Below are positions 22,501-33,459 of a stretch of DNA of 64,000 nt, piece by piece. The stretch covers positions 558,001 through 622,000 of the forward strand of contig NC_089398.1 of NCBI RefSeq assembly GCF_003171515.1, in the 5' to 3' direction. The notes beneath the pieces are model-generated. The model did not search any database, was not told the DNA's origin, and saw only the letters and a program-made list of their open reading frames with translations. Numbering within the stretch: position 1 is the first letter of the stretch; every line of letters starts with the position of its first letter. The position numbers were made by a program, and so were the translations under genes. Origin of the DNA: Pyrenophora tritici-repentis (lineage: Eukaryota; Ascomycota; Dothideomycetes; Pleosporales; Pleosporaceae).

Positions 22501-23159
22501 CGGAAAGTTCTTCTCTTGCCACGCGGTGTGCGGAATAGTCCGAATCTTGTACGGAGGCTGTACATCTTCGTGGATTTGCGACATGTGCTGAAACTCCCAC
22601 GCCAGCGCATCCTCTCGCTGGAACATAAGCTGTTGGATTAAGTGAACCTCATTCGGACGGAGATCTTCGCCAATATTCATCTTTCGAAGACGCTCCGGGT
22701 TTAACCGATGCCCTCTCGGAAACGTTGCTGTACGGACATAGAAAAGGTGATCAAATGGGCTAATGTCCGGTCCTCTGAGTGCTATTCGAGCGGCTTGACG
22801 AGCTATTGCGCGCTCCTTCCAGTCCTTACGCCCGAGATCCATCGGTGCGTCTTCTCTCGGTATGTCCACAGGCTTTACTTTATCGGCGACTCTCTTGTAC
22901 AGGGTATTTACTTCCCCCGATAACCTGTCACGCGACAGACGAAACTGCTGCCTTACTATCTCCTCGAAGGACCTCTGCTCCTCCGCTGACAACACCTGCC
23001 CCGACTTTCCCCCTTCCCGGCGGTCCAGCTCTTCCCCGAACAACCATCTGTACTCAGGCATGCGCGCAAACCAGCGCGCTACCCGCATGTCACTCGGTAT
23101 AAGTTCTGGGCAATACTCCTCCGCCGAGCACACTTCCCCAGTAAGCGCGCTCGCTATCC
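19516..23159 (-). CDS. Gypsy Pol: RT, RNase H, integrase (one in-frame TAG)
   Basis: Pol occupies the -1 frame relative to gag, from the slip site at about 23160 to 19516. Blocks in order: a linker, RT (YALFDLFSGYDQIPLH, FVDDIVVAG), RNase H (IVGVDASVRGAGAHLEQ, TKLECKALVWAL), integrase HHCC finger (HERLGHKG ... CKVCQTM), integrase core with DITHM, DGGTENKS and the Glu in GLIERGHQ, and a GPY-type module (RWRGPYRV). No chromodomain is apparent; the tail is basic. RT before integrase places it in Gypsy. A single TAG at 22417-22419 separates HGDG from YRNKYFLVPK just before the RT; it is probably a nonsense mutation, which would make this otherwise intact copy defective unless it is read through. 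Confidence 0.93.
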
Positions 23160-26129
23160 TTTTCCCTGATGCTCAATCGACGCCGCGTTGGCTGTAGGCG
23201 CTGGGTCACACCCTATAAAAGAAACTTCACGCCGACCGTCCATCGACTTGATGTAGCAAAGTGTCCGACCAACAGTGTCGAACTGTATCTGGAGACGCGC
23301 CGTTGCGCACCATGGTGTCCCAAGAAGAATTGCTCTCCGTAAACGTCTCACAATCCGAAAGTGCGTTGGCACTATAATCCCTCCAACTGCAATTGGAACC
23401 GAATAAGCTGTGCCTACAAAGGGGTCCATCCCTCCATCGGCGGTTATCATGCCCTGCTGCAATTCGGGAGGCAGACCCGACTGATCTAGCTCAGTAATGT
23501 AGACATTCAGCGCTCTCGCTGTCGAAAGCCGCATAACGTTCAGCTGCGAGCCCGTGTCAATAAGCGCTCGACCCATACCACCGTGGAGAGACACCCAGCA
23601 TGTCGGCAACTGTCCTTTCACCGAATACCGCTGCTGCTGTAACTCGCCCTTTAGTCGCGCTTCGGAGGGCATTCTCGATTGCGCTTCGACGTAGCCGTCT
23701 TCCTCGTCACTAATCTCGTAGTTTTGGAAATCGTGGAGCTCATTGGCTTCCCCGACTCCCACTCGGTCAATTTTTCGGCTGCGATCCATCTTCGGACACA
23801 GCTGCGTCAGAATACCTTTCGTAATAACCTCCGGTTGAGAGCTCTCAGTCTCCACCACACAAGTATCTCCAGAACCCCAGTCATATAATCGCTGGACTGC
23901 CTCTTCTATCGAACCATCTTCATCACTATCAGCTTTTTCGTCATCAGATTTATTATTATTAGCTTGTTGGATCTCCATTGTCTCTCCTGAGCGCGTTTCG
24001 TCAACCTGAAAGTGCACACGCGGCCTACGCGCTTCCTCGAGTGCTTTGGTCACTGCCGCAGCTACTTCGGGAGACGCTAATAAATCGAGCTGCCGGATCC
24101 CGCGGACTTCCTGGTTTAACATTGCCTTTGCAAGTACCGTCGGTGCTGTGTTCTGGGCCATCGCCGCAAGGTCTTCGGTCGTCGGTATGGTCACAGGTGC
24201 GAAGGCTCGAGAGGCTTTCGGAACAGGCGCTGGTGCAGGTATAACATCGTGGTCCACTGTGGCGCTCCGACTGTCTCTCTCGCGCGTCCCGTTGCTTATC
24301 GGAGTGTCAAGACGTTGTTGAACCTGAGTTTCAGGCACCTGGGAGTCGTCGATCTCTACTTGGGCTCTATGCCTTAGCACCTCTGGCTCCTCTTCGACGT
24401 CCATGTCTTCATAGCTGCTCGCGGTCCGACTGCTCTTCATCCGAGGCATGCCTGGCTTCTTACCAAGGCGAGCTTCACGCTCCCGCTGTTCTTTCGCCAG
24501 TCGACCAGCCTTCGTGCGCCCATCTATGGCGTTGACTTCCGAGTCGTCTTCGGGGTGCAGTACTCTACAAGACACGGTTTCAAGGAACTGCGCAGCTGAC
24601 CGAAGGGCCATCGTTTGCCTCGCCATCAGCTCCGCTTCCTCGCTTGACTCTACTGTGTAGCTCTCGCCGCTGTTACCAGTCTTTTCAACCTTAATAGGCC
24701 TTCCTGCTGCGTCGAACCAATTTGGGAGAACTTCTTGCATGGGCCGCTTTAGTTGGTCATCGGTCACCTTGAAACGCTCCTTTAAAGACTGAAGTAGCCA
24801 CTCGAGAACCTCACTCCCAAAGGGTTTCGGCGCAATGCCTCCGCCAGGGAACATGCCCCAGATGTCTGTCGGGTAGGGTCCGAAGTAGTACCGGACTTGC
24901 TTCCAGCCATTCGGTTGCTCCTCGCTCCGGGTGTGGCACCACCGATTACTCTTCAGAAGGTTCTGGTCCGGACAATTCGCGATAATGTGCCCTTCTCTGC
25001 CACAGCACCTGCAGCGAGCACGCTGCGGCTCTCGGTTGCCTGCGTAATGTACGCCTGCCTGCGGGTTGACTATTGGTGGGTAGATTGACTTGAAGCTCCC
25101 GTCATTGCGTTCTAGTATCTCCGTGCTTACCCGGTGGGGTCTTAGCACAAGCTGCTTGTAGGCCTCTGCGTAATTCTCTGGCTTAGCGAACAGTCTTCGG
25201 ATCCCAATATTGCCCTCAGCCATCTCGTTGAACTGTTCTATAGTCATCGACAGTCCTTGGAAACGCTGGATTAGATCCTCCACAGCCTGATCAACTTTCG
25301 GAGCAGCTGCCTTGTCGGGCTGAGCAGCAATTGGAAGGATCCCCGGAACACTCTGCCGAGGGGCTTCTGAAGGTCTCTTGAATGTCGGGATAGACTCTTC
25401 TACTACTCCTGCATCGCGGCGGGCTAGTCTCCGGCTTGTCGAACTGTAGTCAGAGTATAGGGCACTCAACCCCTCCTCTTGCGCTTGGTGCTCACGGACA
25501 AACTGGTAGATCTTCTCAATCTTGAACGAGGTGACGTCGTCTAGACGCGGCCGATCATCCTTCGGCATGTGGTGCATTACTCGCTCCATGTCCTCTATAG
25601 CCAGGCCCCGGAAGAAGAAGTGTCCTTTCTCAAGCTTTGCGACTTGTCCTCGGCTCTCCGCAGCTGCAAAGTAGGTCACAAAGTTCTGGTAATATTCGAC
25701 AATTCGGACCGCAGGTTGTCGTCGCTGCACCTCCTTCACGTAGTTTTCGATGAACGCTCGGGTACCTCTCTGCCGAAATTCATCCTGCCCCGCATACAGC
25801 TCTCGAAGCTCCTCCTTGTACTCCTGGTAGCTCTCTATCCCATAGTAGCTTGGCAACTTTCGGATAAACGCCTTATACTTTTGTGTGCAGAAGTATGGTA
25901 GCTGCTTCTTCCGAAGCTCCTCTGGCCAGCCCACTCGATCAGCTTCGAAGTCGTACTCGTCTAAGAACTCTGAAATGTTCTCTCCATCAAAGCGTGGCGC
26001 GTGCACATCGTGAGGCTCTAGCTTGCCTAGGTACTGACGATAAGAGTCACGGGCTGCAGGTTGTCCAGGCTCTGCCATTAGGATTGACACAGGCTCCTCG
26101 CTCTGTGCTGAAGACGTCTCGGACGGCAT
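23154..26129 (-). CDS. Gypsy Gag-protease
   Basis: A 991-residue ORF. The N-terminal half carries the capsid-like retrotransposon Gag region (RFDGENISEFLDEYDFEADR, about residues 45-200). A CCHC knuckle, CRCCGREGHIIANC, lies near residues 370-385. The C-terminus contains a retropepsin-type protease with ALIDTGSQLNVM (active Asp near residue 857) and an ILGTPW-like closing motif. Protease is thus translated with gag, and Pol needs a frameshift. The ORF ends CAG GGA AAA GGA TAG, which contains a slippery heptamer. Confidence 0.92.
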   Translation of the reverse strand: MPSETSSAQSEEPVSILMAEPGQPAARDSYRQYLGKLEPHDVHAPRFDGENISEFLDEYDFEADRVGWPEELRKKQLPYFCTQKYKAFIRKLPSYYGIESYQEYKEELRELYAGQDEFRQRGTRAFIENYVKEVQRRQPAVRIVEYYQNFVTYFAAAESRGQVAKLEKGHFFFRGLAIEDMERVMHHMPKDDRPRLDDVTSFKIEKIYQFVREHQAQEEGLSALYSDYSSTSRRLARRDAGVVEESIPTFKRPSEAPRQSVPGILPIAAQPDKAAAPKVDQAVEDLIQRFQGLSMTIEQFNEMAEGNIGIRRLFAKPENYAEAYKQLVLRPHRVSTEILERNDGSFKSIYPPIVNPQAGVHYAGNREPQRARCRCCGREGHIIANCPDQNLLKSNRWCHTRSEEQPNGWKQVRYYFGPYPTDIWGMFPGGGIAPKPFGSEVLEWLLQSLKERFKVTDDQLKRPMQEVLPNWFDAAGRPIKVEKTGNSGESYTVESSEEAELMARQTMALRSAAQFLETVSCRVLHPEDDSEVNAIDGRTKAGRLAKEQREREARLGKKPGMPRMKSSRTASSYEDMDVEEEPEVLRHRAQVEIDDSQVPETQVQQRLDTPISNGTRERDSRSATVDHDVIPAPAPVPKASRAFAPVTIPTTEDLAAMAQNTAPTVLAKAMLNQEVRGIRQLDLLASPEVAAAVTKALEEARRPRVHFQVDETRSGETMEIQQANNNKSDDEKADSDEDGSIEEAVQRLYDWGSGDTCVVETESSQPEVITKGILTQLCPKMDRSRKIDRVGVGEANELHDFQNYEISDEEDGYVEAQSRMPSEARLKGELQQQRYSVKGQLPTCWVSLHGGMGRALIDTGSQLNVMRLSTARALNVYITELDQSGLPPELQQGMITADGGMDPFVGTAYSVPIAVGGIIVPTHFRIVRRLRRAILLGTPWCATARLQIQFDTVGRTLCYIKSMDGRREVSFIGCDPAPTANAASIEHQGKG
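23160..23166 (-). promoter_or_regulatory. Probable -1 ribosomal frameshift site GGGAAAA
   Basis: In gag frame the sequence reads G GGA AAA followed by GGA TAG, a canonical X-XXY-YYZ slippery heptamer just upstream of the gag stop. Slipping back one base gives AGG ATA GCG, exactly the frame in which Pol is open. This explains the gag-pol arrangement without any mutation. Confidence 0.75.
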
Positions 26130-26566
26130 ATTATTCGATAAAAGAGACCTGCTCTGACTGTGTCTTGGACACTAAACGTTATTCCTCTTCTCTTGTTCTG
26201 AATACAGATCCGCTGCTTCCGGACTCCCGATTGCCTCTCTGAGACAGGTTCCTTCCCTCTCTTCCGATGTCCCTTCACCGCCTTGGTGAAAGTGCCTCCT
26301 TAGCACTGGGCGTTACGCTCTCGCCTACTCCTATTCGGCTGTACGTTGTGCCGGTTCTGCAGTCCTTCTGCAGGTTACCACACCGCTCCGCTGACACCGT
26401 AGAGACTCCCCGAGAGTTCCGCCGCCTTGGCAAACTTTATCGAGAAGCGCTCAGAGTTCAATGGGGTCCCCGAAAACTCGTCGTGGGTCTCTGCCCCTCC
26501 GACTTCTCCTCGAAAACAGGTAAAACAAAGAGGTTTCTCTACTACTCCACCGATAGACCGTCGTGT

Positions 26567-26589
26567 CCCCCTGGTTAGGTCACCAAAAA
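26567..26589 (-). promoter_or_regulatory. Gypsy candidate primer-binding region
   Basis: On the minus strand the 5' LTR is followed by a short T-run and then TGGTGACCTAACCAGG. The TGG start is the usual complement of a tRNA 3' CCA end. I did not match a particular tRNA. Confidence 0.45.
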
Positions 26590-26801
26590 TGTGGTAGAGG
26601 GATAGCCTCAATAGTCAGAAGAGAGGCTGCCGACCCGCAATCGGTAGAGAGTAGAGAACAAGAAGGTATCCGAACAATAAACGGTAGTATTAAGAATGGT
26701 GTACGATAACTGTCGAGCTCCTCTACGCGGAGTCGTCCTAAAATACTCAACCCTAGCGCCGATTACCTAACGCCGAACACGTGACAAGCTACTACACCAC
26801 A
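26590..26801 (-). mobile_element. Gypsy 5' LTR
   Basis: A 212-bp LTR, the 5' copy in element orientation, by eye identical to 19003-19214. Its outer end supplies the premature stop of the interrupted zinc-knuckle gene. Confidence 0.95.
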
Positions 26802-27940
26802 CTACATACATCCTCATGAACTCTCTTCAGTTTATGTAGCTCATTCTTGTGAACATCCTTAAGTTCCTGGATTTTATCTTTGTGAACCTTCTTGAGTTGC
26901 TGCAGCTCCTCTATCATCGCTCGGAGCTGACTGTGTACGTCTTCCTTGCCGCCCGTAGGCTCTTCTCCGCTTACATACAGTTCGTCATTGCGGTATTTTT
27001 TAACAGTAGGAAGTTGCGATGAAAGTGGCACCTTAAAGGCATATGTGTTCAACGGAGAGGCAGAATGAGCTGGACTAGCTGTGCTCGCTTCCTTGGTAGA
27101 GGACGATGCGATTGCGATTTTGGCATCGGCGGAGACGGCTATGGACGGGTAGCTGTCTTCTAACGAGATCGAATCACGCGGAGGCTTGCATTTCGCCATT
27201 GTAGTCGCCGGGGTGTCCTCTTTGGCACTGGAATTTAGTGCCATCCTGATGAGCCTCGCTCGTCGCTCGTCGCTTCTCGCTGCTTTGGCGCGCACCCTCT
27301 CTCGCTTCAACAGAGGTGCTGGGTCTTCTCGGTCCTTGTAGAAATCTTCCATAATCGGATGCTTCATGTTCGGCCTAATCGGCTTCGTCTTGTCTTCAGT
27401 GGGCTCCAGAATCCCGGCAAGAATAAGGTAAACTTGCTCGTTCATATCGGGGCGGATTTGATATCCTTGAATAGGCTTATGGCCTTGCGAGGTCCAGTGT
27501 ACTTCAGGAACGTATGTGGCATGACATTCGCGCCCAGCGTGATATCCAGTCTTGCATACTTTGCATTCTTCATCGCACTCGCGAAGAGTTTTGGTATGTT
27601 TCGGCTTCCAACACGACAAACACTTGTTTTTCTCTCGCCAATCGAATTTTCCAAACAAGCGTTCCAACTGCATAAAGTCGAAGTACGGGCCTGGCGGGGG
27701 CAGGTAATCTTCAGGAGGCCTAGAAAGGCGCTTCACCGGTTGGACGCGCTTGATCTCGGGACCGTTCTCGTCTCTGTTGACTTGCATGATGTAATCTGAG
27801 TTTGAGAGCTCTTCGGAGAAGGGTAGGCGATCTGTAAAATAGCCATAGTCAGCAGAGTTCATCATGCGAAGCAGGCGGCTGTAGTCTTCTAGGCAAGATT
27901 CGGAATGCGATAGCAGACGCAAACTCTCCTGTAAACGCAT

Positions 27941-28605
27941 TCAAAAACCTTGTCTGTTACAGAAGAAGAAAGAAAGGTGCTGCTAGAGTATACATACAAC
28001 TGGTCTCGGCGTACGAGCCATAGCCTACAGCGGACTGTGCGGACTGTCGGGGTGTCTTTTTTGCGTACATCGCGGCTATGAGTTGCGCGGCCATTCTGGA
28101 CGGCAACAATGTCGATGAACTGTTATCGAGGTAGCTCTGTGTATTGCGACGAAAGAAGCCCTGTGGAATTTCGATCGTGGGGAACTGTGATCGTCAGGAA
28201 TTGGCGATTGCAATTTCTCCCGTGTAACAAGGGTCTAGAGACTCACTTTCACTCTTCGCAAGGAAAATTTTCACAGCTATGTAAACATACGTGGACCCTT
28301 GAAAACTGCAGAATAGGTTGCTGGACAATCTTGAAAGCGGTACCTATACTGCAATCCTTCGAATGCAACAAGCCACTATGACCTAATCCTCAATTGCGGT
28401 AGTTCCTGTACGTGAAATATATGGAAACACAATTTGTTGTGTCGGCCAACTCTCTTATTATAATGTTGTGGCACATAATTGTGTCGCACGAAATAGGTCG
28501 TGTTAGACTCATGGGAGATGTAATTTTTCGTACGGCACAGATACTTCACAGTGCCAGTGATGTTTCGCGCGTACTTGGGACTGATACCAAGTATGTATTG
28601 GGAGT
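27941..28605. other. Upstream region of zinc-knuckle gene 1
   Basis: It contains the possible first exon of gene 1 (27998-28094, minus) and otherwise no convincing coding sequence. The MYAKK-type start of that exon resembles the start of the candidate first exon of the paralogue (MVSPYIEAVYGRRD at 50397-50505), which is why I mention it. Confidence 0.5.
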
Positions 28606-29298
28606 CTAGGTGCCGCCGTCGACAATATTGGGACCCTCATGTCTACATAAAAGGATCTTGGACAGCTGGACTATGAGACGGATCGACCGTGTTTTGGGGT
28701 TGCGCACCTGGTCTCGTGGACCGAGGTGGTCTATCGACTGCCCGGTCTTGGACAGCTGGACTGGCCGTGTTCTGGTGCTGTGCTGGTCTCGTAGGTCGAG
28801 GTGGTCTTGGACAGCTGGACCGTGAGATAGACCGACCATGTTCTGGATCTGTGCAGTTGGTCTGAATTCTTCCTGTTCTGAACCCGTGGCCTGGTATGAT
28901 CTCTCTGGTCGAGGTGGCCTGATCTCTTCCTCGCCATATACAACCATTTCCTGATTTGGTCTGCTAGGTCGAGGTGGCCTGAGCTCTTCCTTATCGAAGT
29001 TGTCGTCATTGGTGCCGTCGTCGTCGGACTCTCTATCAGTATCAGGATCATTGGCGAGACGGGGACGCTGATGTGGCCTGGCTGTCTCATCCTGGTTCGC
29101 CGCTGCACCTAGTACTTTGAATTCTGTTCGTTGCATCGGGGACAGCCCATTCTGTGCGCGGTACCATTCCCGCGTGTCATGAAGAAGTTCTCGAGCATTT
29201 TTGCAGTTTCGAGGACATGACCCAAATGATCCATGAGAGGCCTGTGTGGCACGCCATAGTAGTCGTAGTTGACAACGGTAACATGATTTCATTTCCAT
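28606..29298 (-). CDS. Hypothetical protein with N-terminal Cys motif and R-P-P-R-P repeats
   Basis: A 230-codon uninterrupted frame. The N-terminus has CYRCQLRLLW followed by SCPRNC, four Cys in CxxC/CxxxC spacing that could bind one metal ion. The middle is acidic (NDPDTDRESDDDGTNDD), followed by repeated E-E-x-R-P-P-R-P-x-R-x-x-Q units and a C-terminal part built from repeats around V-Q-L-S-K and D-H-L-D/G. The repetition is also visible in the DNA, with several copies of CTTGGACAGCTGGA at 28660-28820. I do not recognise the family. The ORF may continue through an intron or be partly repeat-derived. Confidence 0.55.
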   Translation of the reverse strand: MEMKSCYRCQLRLLWRATQASHGSFGSCPRNCKNARELLHDTREWYRAQNGLSPMQRTEFKVLGAAANQDETARPHQRPRLANDPDTDRESDDDGTNDDNFDKEELRPPRPSRPNQEMVVYGEEEIRPPRPERSYQATGSEQEEFRPTAQIQNMVGLSHGPAVQDHLDLRDQHSTRTRPVQLSKTGQSIDHLGPRDQVRNPKTRSIRLIVQLSKILLCRHEGPNIVDGGT

Positions 29299-29698
29299 CT
29301 TAGATTATCTGGCGGCTTTTTTCTATAAAATGCCATGTGCTAGACAACAATTCGTATGCGTCAAGTTGCGGTTCTGCTCGCTGCTGCGTTCCGATTATGG
29401 ATGGTAGCTTTGTAACCACGTGACTAGAGTCACATGATATCCTATTGTAGCAGGCACTGCCCGGTGGGCAAATGCACTTACCTCTGAGCCGAGAGCTCTT
29501 GTGCAGATACATCAAAACACGACAATAGATAGCAATACAATTGTTGATCCACAGCCTCCACCCGACACTGCTCACGCAGTTACAAGCTTCCTTAACAACT
29601 GTGGACCTCTCATGTCAATGTCTGCCGTCCGACTCTTTCCCTCTCCACGACACACCGAAAATATGTCGCACAGTCCTGGGTAAGTCTCTCAGCACAGT

Positions 29699-32600
29699 AT
29701 GAACCTTTTACATCTCCGGCTCGCAACAGCCACCAGTGCTATCGAGCTACCAGAACCCGCTGCACTCCAGCCACCCAAGCGAATCGCCCGAGCAAAAGTG
29801 AAAAAGCTTTCAGCAAGTATCGAAGGCCTGGATGAGGAAACTTCAAGACTTCAGAAAGTTGGTAGCGATAAACAGAAGGTCTTCGATGTTTTGCACGCTG
29901 AGCAAACATGGGAAGACAAGGTGCGGCTAGATATGGACGCACAAAAGCAGAAGATGTCACAGTATCGTGCAACTATTCGAGATTTACAAAAGCGTCCCAC
30001 GGCCAAGCAGTGGAAAGAAGCAACATCGAGAATCGATACTCTCAGACAACGGCCCACAACAGAAACCCTCCGACCCGCAGCCACAGCCGCGACCGATCCC
30101 ATCCAGAGAGATCTGGACACACGTATACAAGAGTGCGAGAGGCTGAAGAAGCGGCCAACAAAAGCAGATCTGAAAGATGCTGTCGCAAAAGCAGAGCTTC
30201 CATTAGAAGATACAATCCGACAGCTCAAGAAAAGATCTATACTCAGTTATCTAGATGACTCTGTAAACTCAGCGAAAGAGCCACTAGAGGCTCAGATCAA
30301 GGAGCTCGAGAAGCGGCCAACAGATGAAAATCTAGCAGAAGATATTAAGAAGGCGAAACAGTCGTTACAAGATACGACATCTAAGCTCGAAAAGCGTCCT
30401 ACGCAACAGGCCCTCACAGAAGCTGTCGCGGCAGCAAAAGAGCTAGAAAAGCGGCCAACGGATAAGCATCTAGCAGAAGCTGTTGAACAGGCGAAACGGT
30501 CGTTACAATATACAATTTCTAAGCTCGAGAGCCGGCCTACGCAACGGGACCTTGCTGTCGCTGTCGCAGCAGCAGAAGGGCCGTTGCAGGTCAGGATTGA
30601 TAGGCTCGATCAGGATCTCTCACACGCTGTCGCAGCTCATGGGAGACTACAGGGCGATATTGACCGGCTCAGTAAGAGGCCTACACAGACAATGGTCCAA
30701 AAGGCTATCGATGAGGCAACCCTACCGCTGCGAAACCAGAACGGCGGCCTCCAGACACAACTCGACGAGCCAAGAGCATCGGTCGTGCGTCTCGAACAGC
30801 GCCCAACTCAACAAGATCTTGACGCGGCAGTCAATACCGCCACCAAGCCACTGCAAGAACAGAAAGGCAATCTCGAATCTCAATCAGGTGAGATGCGAAG
30901 TGAACTTGACATATCCGGGAATTTAGTCACAACGACCCAGGATATGCTGAAGAAAGAGCAAGAAAGCCATCGCACGACCCAGATGGATCTCGATGATAAG
31001 ATTCAACGTCTTGAACAGACAAAGAAAGAACACAAAGATGAGGTGGCGTTACTCAAAGGCAACACCTCCAAAAAGGAACAGGAGTTGGCCAGTCTCCAGC
31101 TGGACATCTCCACCAAGAGCCAGGAGTTGACGAAACTCAAGCTAGACGTTTCCATCAAGGATCAGGATTTGACGAAACTCAATCTGGATGCACGCCAGAA
31201 AGCAGAAGATCAAGCAAAACAGGATCAGGCTGCATCCGAGCAGATTTCTTCATTGAAAGATGAGGTCCAAGCTGTCGAGAAGACCCGTGACGAACAAACA
31301 CAGGAGAAGACCACCAAGATTGACTTGCATCCGGGAACTAGAAGCCAGCTTGGAAAGAGCACAGCAGGAACTCTCTAGCGACAAGGCCAGCGCAGATGGT
31401 AAAATATCCCAGCTACGCCGAGAATCACAACGTCGCGCTGCAACTCTCTACAATCTGTATTCAGTTGCAGAAACGGGTCGCAAGGGGGCGCGGCGATGGG
31501 TCAAGATCAGCTTCCTTTCACTTTACATGATCTGCGGTCAAAAGAATGACATCTTATCGGGTGTCTCACGTATACTTCGGACCAAGCAAGCCGAGACCTC
31601 TATGCTTCTGACCGAAAAAGAACATCTCCAGAAAACTAATGACGATCTCAATGAGAGATTCTCGAAGTCCAACAACGAGTTGGAATCTGTCAAGAAGTCG
31701 CTGAGTACGGCAGAAACGCAGCTACAGGACAACCAAGCAGAGTCAATTCGTCTCACCAGCAAGGCTAAAGCCGACGTGAAGCTGCTACAGGACGACCTTG
31801 CTGGGTTACAGAACCAGTTACAGACGAAAAAAACAGAAATCAACAAGCTCCAAGCCGACCTGCAAGAGTCGACCAAAGCTGCGGGCCTCGAGCTTGAACA
31901 AGCTCGAGAAGATGCAAGGTTCGGCGATGAAAAAGCCAAGAAAGCTCAAGAAGGACTGCAGGTGATCGTTCAAGATCTGGAAAGCCAGCTTAAGCAAACA
32001 AGAGCGGATAGAGATGACGAAAAAGCCATGCATCTTCAACTCCAGGCCGAACTACACAAATCTATCGGCAATCTTCAAACTGTGATCACACTGGATGGTG
32101 TACAGAACGAACAAGACCAAGACGCCGCATGGCAATTGAACTCGAGGCTACAGAAAACCATGGACACTGTCCAGGCTGAGCTTACGCAGACAAAAGCCGA
32201 CTTCCAAACAGCTACCGCCCAGATTGAACAGCTTAATACGGACTTGGAGAACGCTTAAGAACAATGCGAAACGGCAAAGAAGTATGAGACCTGTGCTCGG
32301 CAGCTCGATCAATCGCGTATTGATATGCTCGAGCTGCTGTATGCTCATTTCAAATTCGATGAGCCGTACAACACTCGGGCCCATTTCGAGAATGATTACG
32401 ACAATGGGATCGAAGCGGCGACTGCATTTCACCTGGAAACCATGAGAGAAGTCCTGGAATGCAAAGAAAGTATGTTGCTCACAGCCGAAGAGGATTGCGA
32501 CAAGCTTCAGGCGGCGCTAGAACAAGCAACAGCTACGTTCAACAGAATCTCCACTGAGATGTCCGAGGAGTCAAATGCGCGTGCGGCCCAACGATAGACA

Positions 32601-32797
32601 GCTACTACAGTCGCATACTACTCATGCAGAAAGATATCGATTTAGGACATGAACGCCTTGACACATCAGTTAATACCAACGCCAAGTTGTTCGCACACAT
32701 CGAAGCACTACAACAGAACTCCGACCAGATGACCACTGCGTTTAACAATGTCGTGGAATTCGTTGAGGGAAAGATTCGGGAGGGGGAATTATCATAG
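29699..32797 (+). pseudogene. Long coiled-coil gene with K-R-P-T repeats, frameshifted
   Basis: Three overlapping or adjacent frames read as one very long coiled-coil protein: 29699-31378, 31260-32258 extended through a TAA to 32597, and a last segment ending TAG at 32795-32797. The first part contains about ten repeats of roughly 34 residues, each with L-x-K-R-P-T-x-x-x-L-x-x-A followed by A-x-x-P-L-Q. It is followed by a 14-residue repeat of the type Q-E-L-T-K-L-K-L-D-V-S. The remainder is Glu/Gln/Lys/Leu-rich heptads. Frames change by one base near 31320 and near 32590. The TAA at 32256-32258 lies between LENA and EQCETAKKYE and fits CAA-to-TAA. A possible first exon is 29612-29679, ending at GTAAGT. 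It is probably a decaying gene; some breaks could be introns. Confidence 0.65.
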
Positions 32798-33459
32798 CTC
32801 GGCGTATCAATGTGCGGACCAAAGGGACTCATGTTGCTCACGTGTGGGATACACGTGGCGCTTGATTAATGAGGCACGTTAGACATGTGGACCAATAGCG
32901 TTCGCATAGCTATCGTGTTGATCGTATGTGTGCAAATGCATGTATGATTTCCTCGTATATAGTATTCAGACTTTTCAATCAGATATCTAAACCAATAAAA
33001 GCTTGAACAAGTCCCACTGCAACGAATCTATGATGAATGACGTTGATGCCGAGATTAAGACATCATCTCAGCGACCAAAACGGGATCTGAGAGTCATGGA
33101 GGGCTTGTAAATAACTTCATCCATAGGTATCACGAAGCAGCGCGCCTGAACATCCCTCGGGATATGTCAAATGGGCGCTAAACCACAATCAACCAATCAA
33201 GGTACCGAGATTAACAATCTCAGCCCACTCAAAAACGTGGAACAAGTTAATCACGAGCTTCATGTTTGGTGCACACAGCACAAAGGACAAGCAAATTTAT
33301 CATAATCATGACTGATGTAACTAATTTCTTATTGTGTCTATATACTGTCTACATAGTCGGTCCTTAGGATCCAACCATGGCACCGCTAAAATCATTGCCA
33401 GCACAATCGGTCCTTGAGATCCAATCATGCATATTACTGCGAGATTGCACACCAAACTT
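32798..33459. other. Intergenic, short direct repeat
   Basis: No gene recognised. A direct repeat of about 21 bp (CGGTCCTTRRGATCCAAYCAT) occurs at 33359 and again at 33408. Confidence 0.5.

Larger units (their letters stand above)
19003..26801 (-). mobile_element. Full-length Gypsy LTR retrotransposon
   Basis: A 7799-bp element with two identical 212-bp LTRs (19003-19214 and 26590-26801) beginning TGTGGT and ending ACCACA, flanked by a 4-bp duplication CTAC. Gag-protease and Pol lie on the minus strand in two frames linked by a probable -1 frameshift. Identical LTRs mean very recent insertion. It disrupts a double zinc-knuckle gene near its 3' end. Confidence 0.96.
18869..27940 (-). pseudogene. 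Double zinc-knuckle gene 1, split by the Gypsy insertion
   Basis: The main part, 26802-27940, reads 379 codons and is then cut short by a stop (VCSVV*) encoded by the Gypsy LTR. Removing the element and one copy of the 4-bp target duplication joins it in frame to 18869-19002: the protein continues VCSQLKRSDSQIERMEEV and ends RKRMKFT, 422 residues from the ATG at 27940. Residues 107-122 and 126-139 form two consecutive zinc knuckles (C-x2-C-x4-H-x6-C, then C-x2-C-x4-H-x4-C), preceded by PPPGPYFD. The C-terminal third is a coiled coil of K-K-V-H-K-D type repeats. A possible first exon lies at 27998-28094 (MAAQLIAAMYAKKTPRQ) with a 69-nt GTATGT...TTACAG intron, but its phase is off by one. Nucleic-acid or protein binding is inferred from the knuckles only. 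A paralogue lies at 36879-50505. Confidence 0.85.

Noticed and set aside
27998..28094. First exon of zinc-knuckle gene 1 as a firm call
   Set aside because: The start resembles the paralogue and splice sites exist, but the phase does not match exon 2, so I mention it only as a possibility.
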